Source: Pristionchus mayeri
Lineage: Eukaryota; Nematoda; Chromadorea; Rhabditida; Neodiplogasteridae
DNA: 64,000 nucleotides
Direction: 5' to 3'
Assembly (NCBI GenBank): GCA_036245805.1
Contig: BTRK01000005.1
Location: forward strand, 12,152,001-12,216,000
This document shows, piece by piece, positions 9,818-22,540 of this stretch. The translations under genes and the position numbers were made by a program. Within the stretch, counting starts at the first letter, position 1. Every line of letters begins with the position of its first letter. The notes below the pieces were generated by a model. That model was given only the letters and a program-made list of their open reading frames with translations. It had not been told where the DNA came from and did no database searches.

Positions 9818-11492
9818 ATGTCTGATGACTTCGTCATTCGATGGGAGATCGACAAGCTGAGCGAACTGAGTGATGCTAAGTGGAAATATTCACCAACACA
9901 AGTTCACAGGAACATAACCTGGTGAGTGCATTATCGATCGCTTTGCTACAGTTTACTGTAAATGATTCACAAAAGACGGGCGCCCTTCCGCTAGTCATAT
10001 CTAGGGAACCCAGATCATGAGCGGTTGTTAAGACACTATAACTTTGGTTTCGACCAAACTAATTGAGCTGATTACAGGCGTCTATGCGTGCGTACTGAGA
10101 ATTCTGATCGCACGAGCAATATCAACCATTTTGGCCTTTATCTATATTGCAATGAAGACGACAAACGCGATTTGTGGGCGTGCGAGTGCAAGTATACACT
10201 GAAGATAATTCACAGGGACGAACCTGAAAATAAATCTTTCGCCAAGTCAGAGGTAAGGCCCAATTGAAATGTGACGATGAAAAGTAGTTTCCAGCTCATC
10301 AAGAAATTCAACAGCGAAGTGCATAATTGGGGATATCCGAAATTCTTTGAATACAATAAGCTGAAAAAGACTACTGAGGTAATCACCATTTTATTCATTT
10401 TAATTGGATAAATTGATGAACAATCAAATTTGACAGGGTTTCGTGAAGGATGACAAGATCATAGTAGAAGTGTGTGCGAAGATCATTTCTACGAATTGCA
10501 TAAGGTGAACTACATTTCTCCATTTTGACGTGTTTTTTTGCGAAACTGTATACAATTCAAAATTGTTGATTGATGATTCAGGGACAAACTGAGAGGAATC
10601 GATTACGATTCCTGCGTACATTCGCCTTTAGGGGACAATATTACACTGCAATTTGATAATGGAGCTATGCAAGTCTGCAGAAAGGTATGGTTGCTAAAAA
10701 AACATCGATTTAATGATTGGAAATCTCGCAATTCCAGTTACTGGTGTGGAATTCTCCGTACTTTGCTTCGATATTTCGGAGCGATGAAATTTTGGAGAAG
10801 ATCGAGTTTGAAATCGAAGGAGTGATGATCGAGGATTGTGAACAATTAAATAATCTATGTTGTTTCTAAATAATAGTAGCTTCTTTGCAGGACTTAGCTA
10901 AGTTAATCCACGTAATTTCGCCTTCGGAGAGGCCCGTGCATGGTATTTTTGTAGGGAATTTTAGTTCAATAGACATATTTTCAGTCGATTCCTCTACCAT
11001 ACTAACTCTGGCGAGACGTTTTCAAGTCGAGGTATTTTATCACGAAATTCTTTAGGTTATGAACTTCATGGGCATTCTTTCCAGCGCGCTTTCGAAGTGG
11101 TTGAACAGTTTCTGATGAATACGAAGACGGTTAAACCGGCAAAGAAAATGTTGCTTGCTGAACAGTACCAAATGAAATCGTTAGCAGTAAGCTATTCTTA
11201 TCAGCAATAATGTATACTTTGCAAGGGAAATGTGTATTTTTAACAGTTGCAGAATTGTTGCATTTTCAGAAGCATCTAATCTCGTCGTTCAAAACATCGA
11301 AGCAAATTAAGGATCTTGAGGTAATTAACAAATATATCGGTTGTCGTTTACTTTATGTTCATAATGAAATTGGGAACAAAGGGCTTAAAGATGATTATTG
11401 ATGATTTTAATTTTCAGGGCGAGGACGAATTTGACGAATTATCCATTTCGCTAAAATCTGCAATTCTCACTAAAATCTTAGAGCTCATCTGA
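9818..11492 (+). CDS. MATH-BTB (BATH) domain protein
   Basis: Exon 1 (9818-9921) opens with FVIRWEIDKLSEL and ...YSPTQVHRNITW, the start of a MATH domain. Exons at about 10078-10252, 10295-10378, 10438-10504 and 10582-10684 continue MATH and enter the BTB. The exon at about 10739 has LLVWNSPYFASIFRSDE, the BTB helix core. Further exons near 10891, 11085 and 11272 and the last exon (to 11492) complete the BTB/back region. BATH proteins are substrate adaptors for Cullin-3 ubiquitin ligases: MATH binds the target and BTB binds the cullin. The family is expanded in nematodes. All junctions I checked keep frame and no stop is seen. Confidence 0.8.
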
Positions 11493-11517
11493 TCTTGCAT
11501 TTTTTGGTTTGGTTGAT

Positions 11518-11585
11518 TTTCGAACTCTACGTGAAAAAGTTGACCCCAGCCACATATTCGGAAATCTATTTTTTGTTGTACGGGT
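11518..11585 (+). repeat. Fragment of a large palindromic element
   Basis: This stretch (TTTCGAACTCTACG...TTGTTGTACGG) matches the outer right arm of the palindrome at about 34483-34545. It sits 25 bp after the MATH-BTB stop. It is the first part of a 164-codon open frame (11495-11989) that otherwise has no recognisable content, so I do not call that frame a gene. Confidence 0.6.
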
Positions 11586-12770
11586 CATGGGTGAAATTGC
11601 TTTTCAGATCTCTCATAACTAGTCAAATCCCATCTAGTGCTTGTATGGCCTTTCCTTTTATGTGCGTTATTGGATCAGTAATTGTTCGCCATTATAATCT
11701 AAAAAATGATGATGTTAATACTTTTACCAACAAGATACGCATAAATTGGCCTAGAAAAATATCTCGATTCCGCTTGACTAATTCACTGTTTATTCGAAAT
11801 CATGTAATATTTTTCAATTTCAAGTTACAGCTTTCCCTTGTGGCGCAGATCCTCCATATTGACGAAACATTTGACGGAAAAATATTCGAAAACAATCAAA
11901 TTGAATGGACGCGCCATACGCGTTACTCATTAGGCATGATGCACCAGCATTGTTTCGTTCTTTGTAAAAATGTTGATCGAATATATTGAAGATTGCTACA
12001 ATGAATGCAACTTATTGTGACTATTTCTTTCCTCTCACTGTTTTTGCGCTTTCCCGAACTTTGATAACAGTACATTATTGCAACGAGTTTTTGGTTATAA
12101 ACAACCAGATTTATTACGATCATGTGAATTACATTTGCAAGTTTTTTTCAATTAAGAATGTCCTACCACCGTCACAACTTCTTCAATTTCATACAAACTC
12201 GAGGGCGAATCAGCGTCAATGAGGTGAATTAACATTACAAAAGCAAACGCATAATTTATTAACTGGGAGAGCTGACCCAAAATGCTACAGCTTGTCTGCA
12301 AATTCGTGTCACATTACAAAACTTATAGCTTATCTTATTGTAGGCAAATGCAGCATACGTGAGTCTGTTCGAATTGCACAGGCATCGCTCTGAAGGAGTG
12401 ATCACTGCTGAGAACATGAGCGATCAGGAGAAAGATGTTTGACTTGCGACAATTTTTCGGAAGATATTCCCGTATGGTAGATTGTACGTCACCATCTCGA
12501 GGGGTTCTTGTTTCCATCATCACGCACGAATGGGGCTTCCAACTCCACTCCATTGCGGTATACATATTTTAACAATTGTTAAATTATTTGATTTGTCTGT
12601 ACACATTCTCTTAAAGGTGAATCAGATGCATATAATTTTGAAATCACAGTGCAGTTACACCTCTTCTGGTTTGATGTATCGTACCTGATGGAAATTTAGG
12701 AACGTATACCGCGTAATTTCCAAAAATATCGTGTTTCGTGGATTATGGTGAATTTTCATTTTTACGACTG
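11586..12770. other. Intergenic, no gene seen
   Basis: AT-rich. Short open frames on both strands lack domain content, and I found no exon pair with matching phase. Confidence 0.4.
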
Positions 12771-13027
12771 TAGCTTTTTTGCATTCTTTTTTTCATAAGC
12801 GTTGTCTTAAAACGGATGGGTTTTTACACGGACATAAGGCTAGAAATGCAATAAAAGCTCGTGAAAAACATGAAATATTGACGAAATAGTGCTAAAACCC
12901 GGTTATGGCTATTTCGTCAACATTGCATAATTTTCACGAGCTTTTATTGAATTTCTAGCCATGTTTCCGTGTAAAAACCCATCCGTTTTATGAAAACGCA
13001 TATTAGAAAAAGAATGCAAAAAAGCTA
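12771..13027. mobile_element. 257-bp hairpin element
   Basis: Arms TAGCTTTTTTGCATTCTTT... and ...AAAGAATGCAAAAAAGCTA are near-complete reverse complements with a centre near 12899. Inner matches include CACGAGCTTTTATTG / CAATAAAAGCTCGTG. The right end abuts the 3' end of the four-TM gene copy that follows on the minus strand. No coding capacity. Confidence 0.85.
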
Positions 13028-13042
13028 CAAAACTTCAAAAAC

Positions 13043-13900
13043 TCACCTCTTTCTTATAATTTCTTGCCTGCATTTGTATAGCATATGCGCCCATTCAGCC
13101 ATCAAAAAGATGAGCAAGAGGCAGAAACCGCTGGAATTGAGTAAGTATGGAATTGTTCACAGGGAATGGAAATCATCCATTTCAATTTTTTTCCAGCGTA
13201 TTGCAGCCGACAAGCTGCAAGCTGCGGCACTAAATATTGAAAGCTATTCACTCTTGTCAAAACTACAATTCAATCACAAAGCATCGTTAAATAAGTCTTT
13301 AACGCACATCGCTGTCCAATTGAGGTCGACATTGTCTGTGAACCATATGACAACGACGAGAGCCGCGACGACACCGACCAATCTCACGGTCTGCAAAAGT
13401 GATACAAATAAAAACCAATATTTACATAACTAAAGAAGTGAAATTAGGCTGAATAAGAACCTGGATAACGATTATGGGCAGAACGAGTCCGGGATTCACA
13501 GTGCGCAAGGCGAGTATAAGAAACGCATAAGCCGCAACATCCAACACTGCGAGCCAGGTCTGCGAAAATGCGAATTATTCTATGCGTTTTATGATATCAA
13601 ACATCGAATGAAACATCGGGTTATGATATCAAGCATCGAATTAAACATCGGGATAGTCAATCCGAATGGACTGACCATATCAACTGCTATTCCGAGAGGA
13701 AGTGGGGAGTCGATGATACCTGCGTAATACAGTCATCCAACCACGGCACAGGCGCAGTCACAGGCAGCAAATACGGCACCCACGATGACGGATTGAACCT
13801 GCCAATAGTCATGACAAAACGGAGTCTGCGTACAAAATTAGGGGTTAAAGCCGGTTCAATTCGACAGACAATCTGGATTTGTCGACACTGCCGAAACCCA
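13043..13900 (-). pseudogene. Four-TM membrane protein, copy 1 (in-frame stop)
   Basis: Minus-strand exons match the gene at 25069-26070 one for one. They are about 13823-13684 (TM1-2, ...VIVGAVFAACDC... GIIDSPLPLGIAVDM), 13559-13461 (TWLAVLDVAAYAF...VIQ), 13390-13306 (VRLVGVVAALVVVIWFTD) and 13135-13043 (GFCLLLIFLMAEW...QEIIRKR then stop). Splice phases agree with the intact copy. Where that copy has the tryptophan codon TGG (IIGWLEEAE), this one has TGA (plus-strand 13733-13735). The first exon is not certain. The product would be a small four-helix membrane protein of unknown function. Either a recent pseudogene or a sequence error. Confidence 0.55.
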
Positions 13901-14491
13901 TCAAACAGTTGCGAATTGGAGATCAAGACTGGAACAACGGACTCAACTCGAACGGTAAATCGTATCGCAATTATTCTTCTAATTGCATTCAGATTTTGGA
14001 TGTAATCATCATAATGCGCACCTGATAATTGCAACCTCCGCAGAATGTTATCGTTGTCTTGCAGCATTCCATGTCAGACGGCGTCAAAAGATCGTGTGAA
14101 GGGACGATGGAAAATGCGCCTGTAATCCACTTATGTTCCTCAAAGTCTTATCTAGCGACAGCAAGCAAACGGGAAACGTCTTATCTATCGAGATTTTACA
14201 AGCGTTGGTGATTCAGAGCCAGAAACAGTTTCAAAACTAACACTATTAAAGTAAAATTGTATGTGAATAAGTTTTTTTCCGATTTAGCAACGTTGAGCGC
14301 ATTGTTTTAATCTTGCTAGAAAAATATATTACAGAAATTTTGCAAAACTGGACATGTATTGTTGATGCTAAGAGCAAACTCAAGCTATCAACTGCGCATG
14401 TTGCATGTCCATATCTTGCAAGTCGAAAAGTGTCTAAGCCAAACACTCAATGCCAGCACACTGAATCATTGCCCTAGCATTCTGACGACAA

Positions 14492-14536
14492 CGTATACAC
14501 ATGTAAAGATTTATTAATAATTTACATGTGTATACG
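14492..14536. repeat. Short hairpin
   Basis: GTATACACATGTAAA and TTACATGTGTATAC face each other across about 15 AT-rich bases. It has no gene around it and the function is unknown. Confidence 0.6.
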
Positions 14537-15560
14537 GCTTGGTGAGCTTTCCAAAATACCGTAATCGCACCATAATTGTTTGCTTTCGATTAATCGATTT
14601 CTAACCATAATTGACCGGACATGTCCGGATCGATTCCGGCAAATCGACCATTATAAAAAATATGAGCACAACCACGACTTTTAAAATTGCGTATTCGCAG
14701 AGAGCCACAAATCGAAAATTTCTCGGTGCCCCTCGGTGGCCGTTCTGATTTCGCTGACATGTACGATACAAATTGATGTGATATTCTAATGAAACAAAAC
14801 AATGCCGAAAAAACCCACTTTCAACATAAATGCGTAAAAAATACCTGATTTGCTCTGGCGTTGCACCATTTGATAACCTTTCCCATGTCACTCGACGTAC
14901 CATCGAATGAGCTGCTTCAGTGCCTTATCTAGCATGTAATTTTACGATCATTGATAGTTGTGACTGGGGGTCATCCATTTCCGATTAAAGTCAATAAATA
15001 CCAAAAATATTATTTTCCCATTCCTATAGTTTTCCTATTTTTTCGACAATACGATAAAGAAAAACATCAAACATGCCAATAATGAGCTTCACATAATTGC
15101 GACTCGTTGGAAGTTAAAATTCACGGTCCTATTGATATATGTAAGTTTTTTTAAACAAATTAATCATTGCGATTTTGGTGTTGATAAGTGGGGACAGTTA
15201 GGCTAACATTATCGTCATTCGTTTCCCTTTCCGTAATCACTATCAGTAAGGAGGTTCAGCAGACGGGTCACCGCCTCCTCTTAGCATGCAGTCTCTACTC
15301 AAACGGGAATGACGAGATAGCGGGTAAAAAGAAGAGATCGTGCACATTTGTGTGTTTGCCTTAGCAATTCTGCTTATCGCATTGATGTGGCCTCCCATCG
15401 CATTACAATAACGGAATGCTGCAAGATGCAATTTTCATGATTTTTCTCCGTTTTCTGTTTCCCCTTTTGAACTAGAATAAGGAACTGCATCAATATTTGA
15501 ATGTTTCAGTTGTAGTAATTATTATTTCTTTCAGTTTATCCTCATATTCCACTCCAATCT
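14537..15560. other. Intergenic, no gene seen
   Basis: No exon series or repeat recognised. A minus-strand open frame at 14601-14903 has no recognisable content. Confidence 0.4.
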
Positions 15561-15941
15561 CCATTGATTCGTGACGTATCTCGTGCTGATAGTCCTGCAT
15601 TCAACTGACTGGCTATCCCTATGTCGCGAATGCCTTGATAGTAGCTCCTCGTATTTTAGCACCTCCATCCACCCAATCATCACCCTATTGGCCCCCTATC
15701 GTACTCTTCTCCCTCCGGTTATGTTATACTCAGAGAATACTTGGGTATACGATGTCTGCCCCTATGGCGTCTCTCCTCATCCTCCCTTGTCTCCCTCCAG
15801 CTCATCCCTGCTAGGGGGTCTGCAGGGTTTCGATGAGAGACCAATTAGAGGCGTCTCAGATTGGAAGCCTCCGATCAGGACGTCATGTAATGAGAGGGTT
15901 AATCACACAATTCCTTCATTCTCAATACACTCCAATCAGCA

Positions 15942-17592
15942 ATGGCTACTCTATCTGAACTCCCTCCCGAGCTTCTCGAGAATATCACTGTCCTTCTGCC
16001 TCACAACGCTAAACTCGCCCTTCGAAAGGTATCACTCCTAATTGCTTGTTATGTTTAATAATCACTTAATTGTTCATTGCTTATTACTTAATTATATACT
16101 CTTCTTCTAATCGCATACTTCATACTTTCAGACCTGTCATCGCTTCAACGATTTCGTGCGTCCTCGAATGTTCGAACTACCAACTCTCAATATCTTCATG
16201 GTATGTAAAATGTAAAATAAATAAAAAAACATTAAACTCAGATCAGTGTATGATAATAGTAATTGATTCATTCAAGTTTAAAGATGTCATCAGAATTTCG
16301 ACGTGCACAGACCGCGGGATGGCCCTGCACTTGATCCCGGCTCAGAAATACGCAATTAGTTCTAAGCAGAGAAAGACAAATGAGGACGGAAAGGTGGGCT
16401 CGACTTCATCTTAATTACTGACTCTTAATTATTTAAATTTACATTAACTTTCTAATTTAGATTCAGTGTTTTGTGGACTTTCCATTACCTCTTCCTCAAC
16501 AGCTTTCGTTGTTCACAAATGCCAAAATTAGACACGTTGAGATGCATAAAGTAAGCTTACTTCCTATAAAGCCCTTAGCAATTAATTATATGCAGGCGCT
16601 AATTATACATATCAATGACTCAAATCTGAAACAACTCTCGATGCTCTTCGATGGGTGTTCCATAGATAAATTCACACTCGTTTTCGATGAGGAGCACATA
16701 AAGAATCTGTAAGTGACTGCTGTTGAGCAAGCTTTGACAGATCAAGTTTATTGATTTTTTGTAGGCATATGGTGCCGTCATTTCTGTCTCAATTCCAAGT
16801 GAAGCATGTCGAGTTCTCACTGCTGAGTAGGGCGGAAGAATTGATTCTCCACTTCAAGTGTGGTGAGTTATTCAAGTCTGAACACTTCATAGAAATATTC
16901 ATTAATTCATGGCAGTGATTTATCCAATAAATACATTTCAGAGAAATTCGCAGAATGTCTTGCGAAGTCCGGCGTTCGTACTGTCACCTTTTCCGGTCTG
17001 AACAGTCCGTATTACTCCTTCGATACTGCTCTTGTGCTCTTCAATGCCGGAATAACAGCCATTTCCCTTCTTGCTGGCAACATGCCACAGTCTTAGTTGA
17101 GGATATGCAAGCCCTAATGCGTGTTTGTCATGCTTACTTTTCACGTTGTATGCCCATCATGAGAGATACAAAAGACTGACGGACATAGCGTAATTGAAAA
17201 TTTTGGATTAGAACTTACCAATTTCGTTAATTGTTCAACAAACTTTCAAGAATGCGCCTCTCTTACAGGATCTTCACAAACTTTCGAGACGGCTGACACT
17301 CCAGATTGAAATTGTACATCCGAATGAAAAACTGAACAATAGGCGACGTTGGATGGATATAGGACTCTTTGAAAATATTTGAGTTCAGGAAGATAATTAT
17401 ATTGATTTGTTCAAAATGAGGCAATATACTGGTCTGAAACCCGCATATCTTGATGTTAACTTCGAATTCAATTTCATATTTCAGTCAGCAACACTGGCGC
17501 TCGTCAACTCATCACAATTGAGTTCACTGGGGATCGAAAGTGAAAAATCAGCGAAGAAACTTGCAAAAAATAATCAAAGCAACCCATATTAA
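15942..17592 (+). CDS. F-box protein 1
   Basis: Exon 1 (15942-16028) encodes MATLSELPPELLENITVLLP and ends ...LALRK. Exon 2 (about 16133-16201) continues TCHRFNDFVRP. Together they are a clear F-box. Later exons near 16276-16394, 16461-16550, 16596-16710, 16765-16862, 16941-17095 and 17270-17380, and a last one near 17485-17592, give a leucine/hydrophobic-patterned C-terminal region like that of nematode F-box proteins. F-box proteins bring substrates to SCF (Skp1-Cul1) ubiquitin ligases. The exons after 17095 (a TAG occurs at 17096-17098) are less certain, so the true end may be earlier. The start follows a pyrimidine-rich leader. Confidence 0.7.
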
Positions 17593-17788
17593 TTGTCTGA
17601 CTCTCTCCTGTTTGCTTGATCTCTCACTTTCTCTAACCTGCGTAAGTATTGAATAAGATCACAAAAAATCTTGACTTCTCTTCTCAATAATGCCCTTGTC
17701 GTTCCTTCGACACCGTCATATCGTATTGAGATTATTTTTTCCTGAATAATATCCACTATGTGTTGTTCGAATCCTCGCCACGATCGAT

Positions 17789-17818
17789 ACATATATTATT
17801 ATTATTATTATTATTATT
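17789..17818. repeat. (ATT)n microsatellite
   Basis: About nine to ten copies of ATT in a row. Simple repeat. Confidence 0.9.
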
Positions 17819-17865
17819 CACTGCTTTAGTAAACTTGCATGTGATTTGAATGATGAGAAACCGAT

Positions 17866-18020
17866 TGAATTATTGTAATACCAATCGAATGTATTTATCT
17901 GTTTGAAACATCAATTCACATCTGACTAATCTAGGTATTTTCTCTTGACTCATGTCAGTCACATGTAATTATTCCTCGCGATGCCCTCCCTTATAGAATA
18001 TATCACGCGTGAAAATATAA
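17866..18020. repeat. Dispersed repeat, second copy at 28470-28620
   Basis: Both copies carry TTGTAATACC(A/G)ATCGAATGT and GATATTTTCTCTTGACT or close variants in the same order. A neighbouring stretch (about 18190-18290, TGTGTTTACATTTGT...) is likewise related to about 26460-26555. These look like relics of larger local duplications, not genes. Confidence 0.6.
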
Positions 18021-18495
18021 ATAGGTGAATTACTATTACGATTGTTTTCATTGTGTTTCCTATACGATAACGTTAGATCAACAAGGTCAGTATGAACATA
18101 TTTCTATTAAAGTAGTTGGATGATCAAATATCCAGATTACGGTGATGTTTTGCCAGTTGCGGTTTTGTCCCCCCCCCCCAAGGAACAGTGGTGTGTTGTG
18201 TGTTTACATTTGTTATTGCGTTCACCGCTACACCATATCCTGTCTTCATATAATGAAAATATGGTGTTGCAACATGTGAGGTGAGTCCATTTTTCAAATA
18301 TTGAAAGAAAAAACTAAAAAAACTGTAGTGAAATCTTGCAAAAATCGTAGTAATGCCGACTTCGATAAAATTGTATCATTAAGTACGTTCTAGAAAATAC
18401 TTTTTGAAATGGACTGGAAAGCATTTTCGTAATAAACGGTTCAAAGATACTGGTCGCTCACACTCATTTCGATTCCGATCATCAAAACAATCGTA

Positions 18496-18690
18496 GAAAG
18501 GTCGCGCACTTCCGCATTACGATTGGAAGATTAATCTCCGCTCTTCAATAGTCCTTTAACAGCGCCAGAGACAGAGTACTTTCGTTCCTTCAGCAAGTAT
18601 TGTACGGAGCTTATCATCTCAAGGAAACACCCGTCGACCAAGGAAACGGATGCTCATGCGATTTTGAGGAACAACGATCCGCATTTCAAA
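18496..18690. repeat. Duplicated block, near-identical to 42113-42300
   Basis: About 180 bp (from GCGCACTTCCGCATTACGA through GATTTTGAGGAACAACGAT) are repeated almost exactly in the upstream region of the Srt receptor at 42.8 kb. A shorter diverged relative is at 22708-22745. A further block at 18885-18945 matches 23597-23660. No coding potential recognised. Confidence 0.8.
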
Positions 18691-19293
18691 CTGTGAAATG
18701 CGGATCGACAATAGTTTCGCCATGCGCGTGCTCGAAAACGTCAGCGTAAATAACGAACAATAAGGAACTGAGCAAGAAATTTAAAAAAAGAGAATCGACG
18801 ATATCCAGAGGAGGGGGGTGTGAAAATGTGAACAATGATCTAATAAAGGAAAAAAAGTAATCTTGCATTATTCATACTGTAATTCATACTGGGGAAGGGT
18901 ACTTTTTGGTTGTCATTTGATCTAGAATCAAACCGCTTTGACTGTGTCCAAAATGTATCACAACTGTTTAGTGCGCTAAACGAGAGCTGACGATGTCAAT
19001 ATGTTTATTATATACACTTTATTTCTCCACTTGTCAAAGTTTTAATTAGGAAATAAAAAGCTAAATGTAAGAGTGCAACATAATAATTATTTCCCGCCAA
19101 GCACACAATATTATACAGGAAATCATTAATTAGCGCGTCTTTTTCTTAATTTTAGATGATGCACCAACTTGATTGTACGATGACATTTAAACGATGATAC
19201 TTATATATGTGTATTTTTTCTCTAATTTGTATATTTAGCTTAATGTATAAAGTATGCTAATGTATTTCAGATCATACAGCGGCGTATTCGAAC

Positions 19294-20428
19294 ATGTATA
19301 TCGGTCTCGAAAATCGCTGTGACGTCATTTTGAGCCATTCCATAAAATTCTTGAACAAGTCGTCAGTAGTCAAGCTCAGACAGGTGGAATTATTTAGTCA
19401 ATTTGTTTGATTCTTATTTTATGGAGGTCAGCAAAGCTGCTAAGGAGTGTGTGCTGCACTGGGCCATCGCTCGCAGAACATATATTACATATATTTACAT
19501 TCGAAAACTAGTAAGCTCAATTTTAAAAAAAAATGTAAGAGTGATTCATGTATGGACGCGTTTCAGGAAAATAATCGACTTTGTATCTGGTTTATGGCAC
19601 GAAACGATATGGAAAGATCAATGTGGAAGATCGTCTTGATTTCTGCACTTACCGACATGAATATCCACATAGTATCCACTTATGTGGCCACTCCAGCGGT
19701 ATATATTACATTTATATTGTACATTTAGGCACATTTCTTCCATTTTTCAGCGTGTAGCAATACATATAATTCGAAGTGACTTGCACAAATTCTTCCAATG
19801 TCTAAAACCTAAAATATGCAATACAATATTTCACGGTGGAATGTTGTCAACCTCCGATTTCGATCAAGAAATTGTTTCAAAATCTACGTATTTGCTCGAA
19901 GGAAAGCGGCTTAAAGAGGTTTCCATATCCATTTCAAAGATTGAGGATATGTGAGTTTCCAATACTAATTAATTCCATCTATTTATTCGGATTATTTTCA
20001 TATTCTTGCTTCCAGTTTTGATTCTGTTAATTTTCTGAAGAAAGTTTGAACAAATAACTTATGAATATCAATTGGCGAAATTACTAAAGGTTCGTTGAAT
20101 GCATTTGAACGTTCCAAATCTGCACTATTTAGATGTTCTGGAGGGTTTAAATTTCATTGCAAATCTTGTTAAATATATGCACATTAGCTGCGGAAAATCA
20201 GAGACTTACACGATTGTTCCAGTTGTTAAGAGCATTCTTAGCAGCGTATCCAATTGTATTCGCTTCATCTTCTATGATACGTACATAACAGAACTGGAAG
20301 TGGAACGGATCATTCAGGTATCCTCGACATATAATGAATATTCCTCCTCCTTTTGCAGTTTTTGCATCACACTGGAAGGAAAATACGATTTCAAGCTCAA
20401 ATGCATCATTCGATTAATACTCAGATAG
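19294..20428 (+). CDS. F-box-like protein 2
   Basis: The first usable exon (after TTTCAG at 19270) reads ...MYIGLENRCDVILSHSIKFL NKSSVVKLRQ and joins VSKAAKECVLHW. This is F-box-like in spacing (hydrophobic helix, then LRxVSK). Further exons near 19566-19698, 19751-19918, 20016-20043, 20090-20317 and 20359-20428 give a C-terminal region of the kind seen in nematode F-box proteins. The N-terminus is uncertain: an ATG also lies at 19156, but its frame closes. One exon boundary near 20090 keeps an in-frame TGA unless the acceptor lies just downstream. I rate the F-box call as moderate. Confidence 0.45.
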
Positions 20429-20955
20429 GAACAACGAGAATTTGGAATCGCTATCGAAGAGATATCATAGAGGATATTGTAATTTTAAACTAAATATTTT
20501 TTTTCGAAAATCATTACTTTCATTTACGAAACATATTGTTTTGCAACATTTTTTTTCTATATCACATTAATTGAATACTATCTGATCGCTCTTATCATGC
20601 ACTTTCATTTCTGGTTGAATCATAAATCAATTCGATTACTCTTGTTTTGCGCACCTCAGACCCTTCCCATCACACCTCTCTATCTTTCCCTGTAGAGTAC
20701 CATACCTTTTCCCCTCTGGCAGTCGGGTCAAAGGGGAGCGCTAATAGGAGAGGGGGGAGGAGAGAGTCCAACGAGAGGTGCCCTCCGTTTAGAGTATTCC
20801 TGCCTGTGGCCCCCTGGAATGTTCCAACCACGTGGCCAAACATGTGGCGGCATGCATGTATGCTTATGCATTTACACATTATCTATAATACAAGTATACA
20901 AGTTCAGTTCAGTTAAGCACCACTCACACCTCACACTGTCGAAACTTTCATAATC
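20429..20955. other. Intergenic, no gene seen
   Basis: Pyrimidine-rich then purine-rich stretches (20650-20800). No supported gene. A repeat-like CAAGTTCAGTTCAGTT lies near 20900. Confidence 0.4.
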
Positions 20956-22540
20956 TGAGAGGAATCGCGAGAGAATCGACCACGCCGCGGCGGTAGGATT
21001 CAAGTTTGTCCTATTTACCAAGAAATTTGTCTACTGGTATTTTGAATGATGCTCTTTAAAACTGCGTCGTCAGAATATCGATATCCGTCGTCATCGTCGA
21101 GATTCAGAAGGTCAAACATGGTACTATCACTTTTCGACAGTCAAATCGCGCTCACTTAAATGATCATAAGTCCGTTTAAAATAAAGATAGAATGCCGTTC
21201 TTTTCTTTTTTTCAAAATAAAGATAGAATGCCTTTCTTTCCTTTCAAATGAATGCTACAATCATGGGCTACAAGATTATGTTGACGACATCATTCCCGGA
21301 TCTCACCCTGATGCAGGGCGGTCGGGTGCACCAAAACTTTCGTAACTTTGGAAATCGGAAAAACTTTCTGAGTTTTCATGCTTAAGTTGTAGTACATATA
21401 TGTGCCTCATTTCTCGCCAAAAATGGTCAAAATCGGGAAGTGGAAAAAAAATGGGGCGCACTTTCGTGTTGCGACCACAAAATCGGTTCCGGAATCAAGT
21501 TCAACTTCAACTGCCTTCAACTGCCATTATTTGTACTCAAAATCATCTAAAAACATCAAAAACAACATTTAAAGTCGTTGTCCCCCATAGTGTAGCACTT
21601 TTATTGGCCATAAATGATCATCTGACCCAAAATTTGAAAATCGATATTTCGACCTTTTTCAACATGGGGGGGGGGTGGGCCTAATGCACTAAATGGGTTT
21701 GAAATAATGTAGAAATGTCCCTCTAAACTAGTCAACGAAAAAAAAACCCTTTCGTTGACTAGTTTAGAGGGACATTTCTACATTATTTCAAACCCATTTA
21801 GTGCATTAGGGCCCACCCCCCCATGTTGAAAAAGGTCGAAATATCGATTTTCAAATTTTGGGTCAGATGATCATTTATGGCCAATAAAAGTGCTACACTA
21901 TGGGGGACAACGACTTTAAATGTTGTTTTTGATGTTTTTCGATGATTTTGAGTACAAATAATGGCAGTTGAAGGTTCGGAAGAACTTGATTCCGGAACCG
22001 ATTTTGTGGTCGCAACATTTTGTGGTCGCCCTTTTTTTCCGCTTCCCGATTTTGACCATTTTTGGCGAGAAATGAGGCAGAAAATATATGTACTATAACT
22101 TAAGCATGAAAACTCAGAAAGTTTTTCCGATTTCCAAAGTTACGAAAGTTTTGGTGCACCCGACCGCCCTGCGTCAGGGTGAGATCCGGGAATGATGTCG
22201 TCAACATATTCTTGTAGCCCATGATTGTAGCATTCATTTGAAAGGAAAGAAAGGCATTATATCTTTATTTTTAAAAAAAGAAAAGAACGGCATTCTATCT
22301 TTATTTTAAACGGACTTATGATCATTTAAGTGAGCGCGATTTGACTGTCGAAAAGTGATAGTACCATTTTTGAACTTCTGAATCTCGACGATGACGACGG
22401 ATATCGATATTCTGACGACGCAGTTTTAAAGAGCATCATTCAAAGAATTAGCAGACAAATTTCTGGGGAAATAGGACAAACTTGAATCCTACCGCCGCTG
22501 ACCCCCCCTCAAATGGTCGATTCCCTCGCGATTCCTCTCA
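20956..22540. mobile_element. 1.6 kb foldback element (family A)
   Basis: Arms of about 790 bp meet at a tiny loop near 21744. Both ends read TGAGAGGAATCGCGAG(A/G)GAATCGACCA from outside in. The two arms differ by a few substitutions and small indels only. The ends and much of the arm resemble the element that starts at 61101 (same GCGGCGGTAGGATTCAAG subterminal motif). Open frames such as 21400-21684 are incidental. Confidence 0.9.

Noticed and set aside
9303..9860. 185-codon ORF overlapping the maT transposase
   Set aside because: Out-of-frame shadow of the transposase that runs through its inverted repeat.
14492..14536. Hairpin as a bacterial-type terminator
   Set aside because: The genome is plainly eukaryotic with spliced genes. 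The stem is a simple inverted repeat without a U-tract context.
21400..21684. 94-codon ORF and similar frames in other palindromes (28848-29826, 33361-34040)
   Set aside because: They occur as mirror pairs in the arms of foldbacks and have no recognisable protein content.
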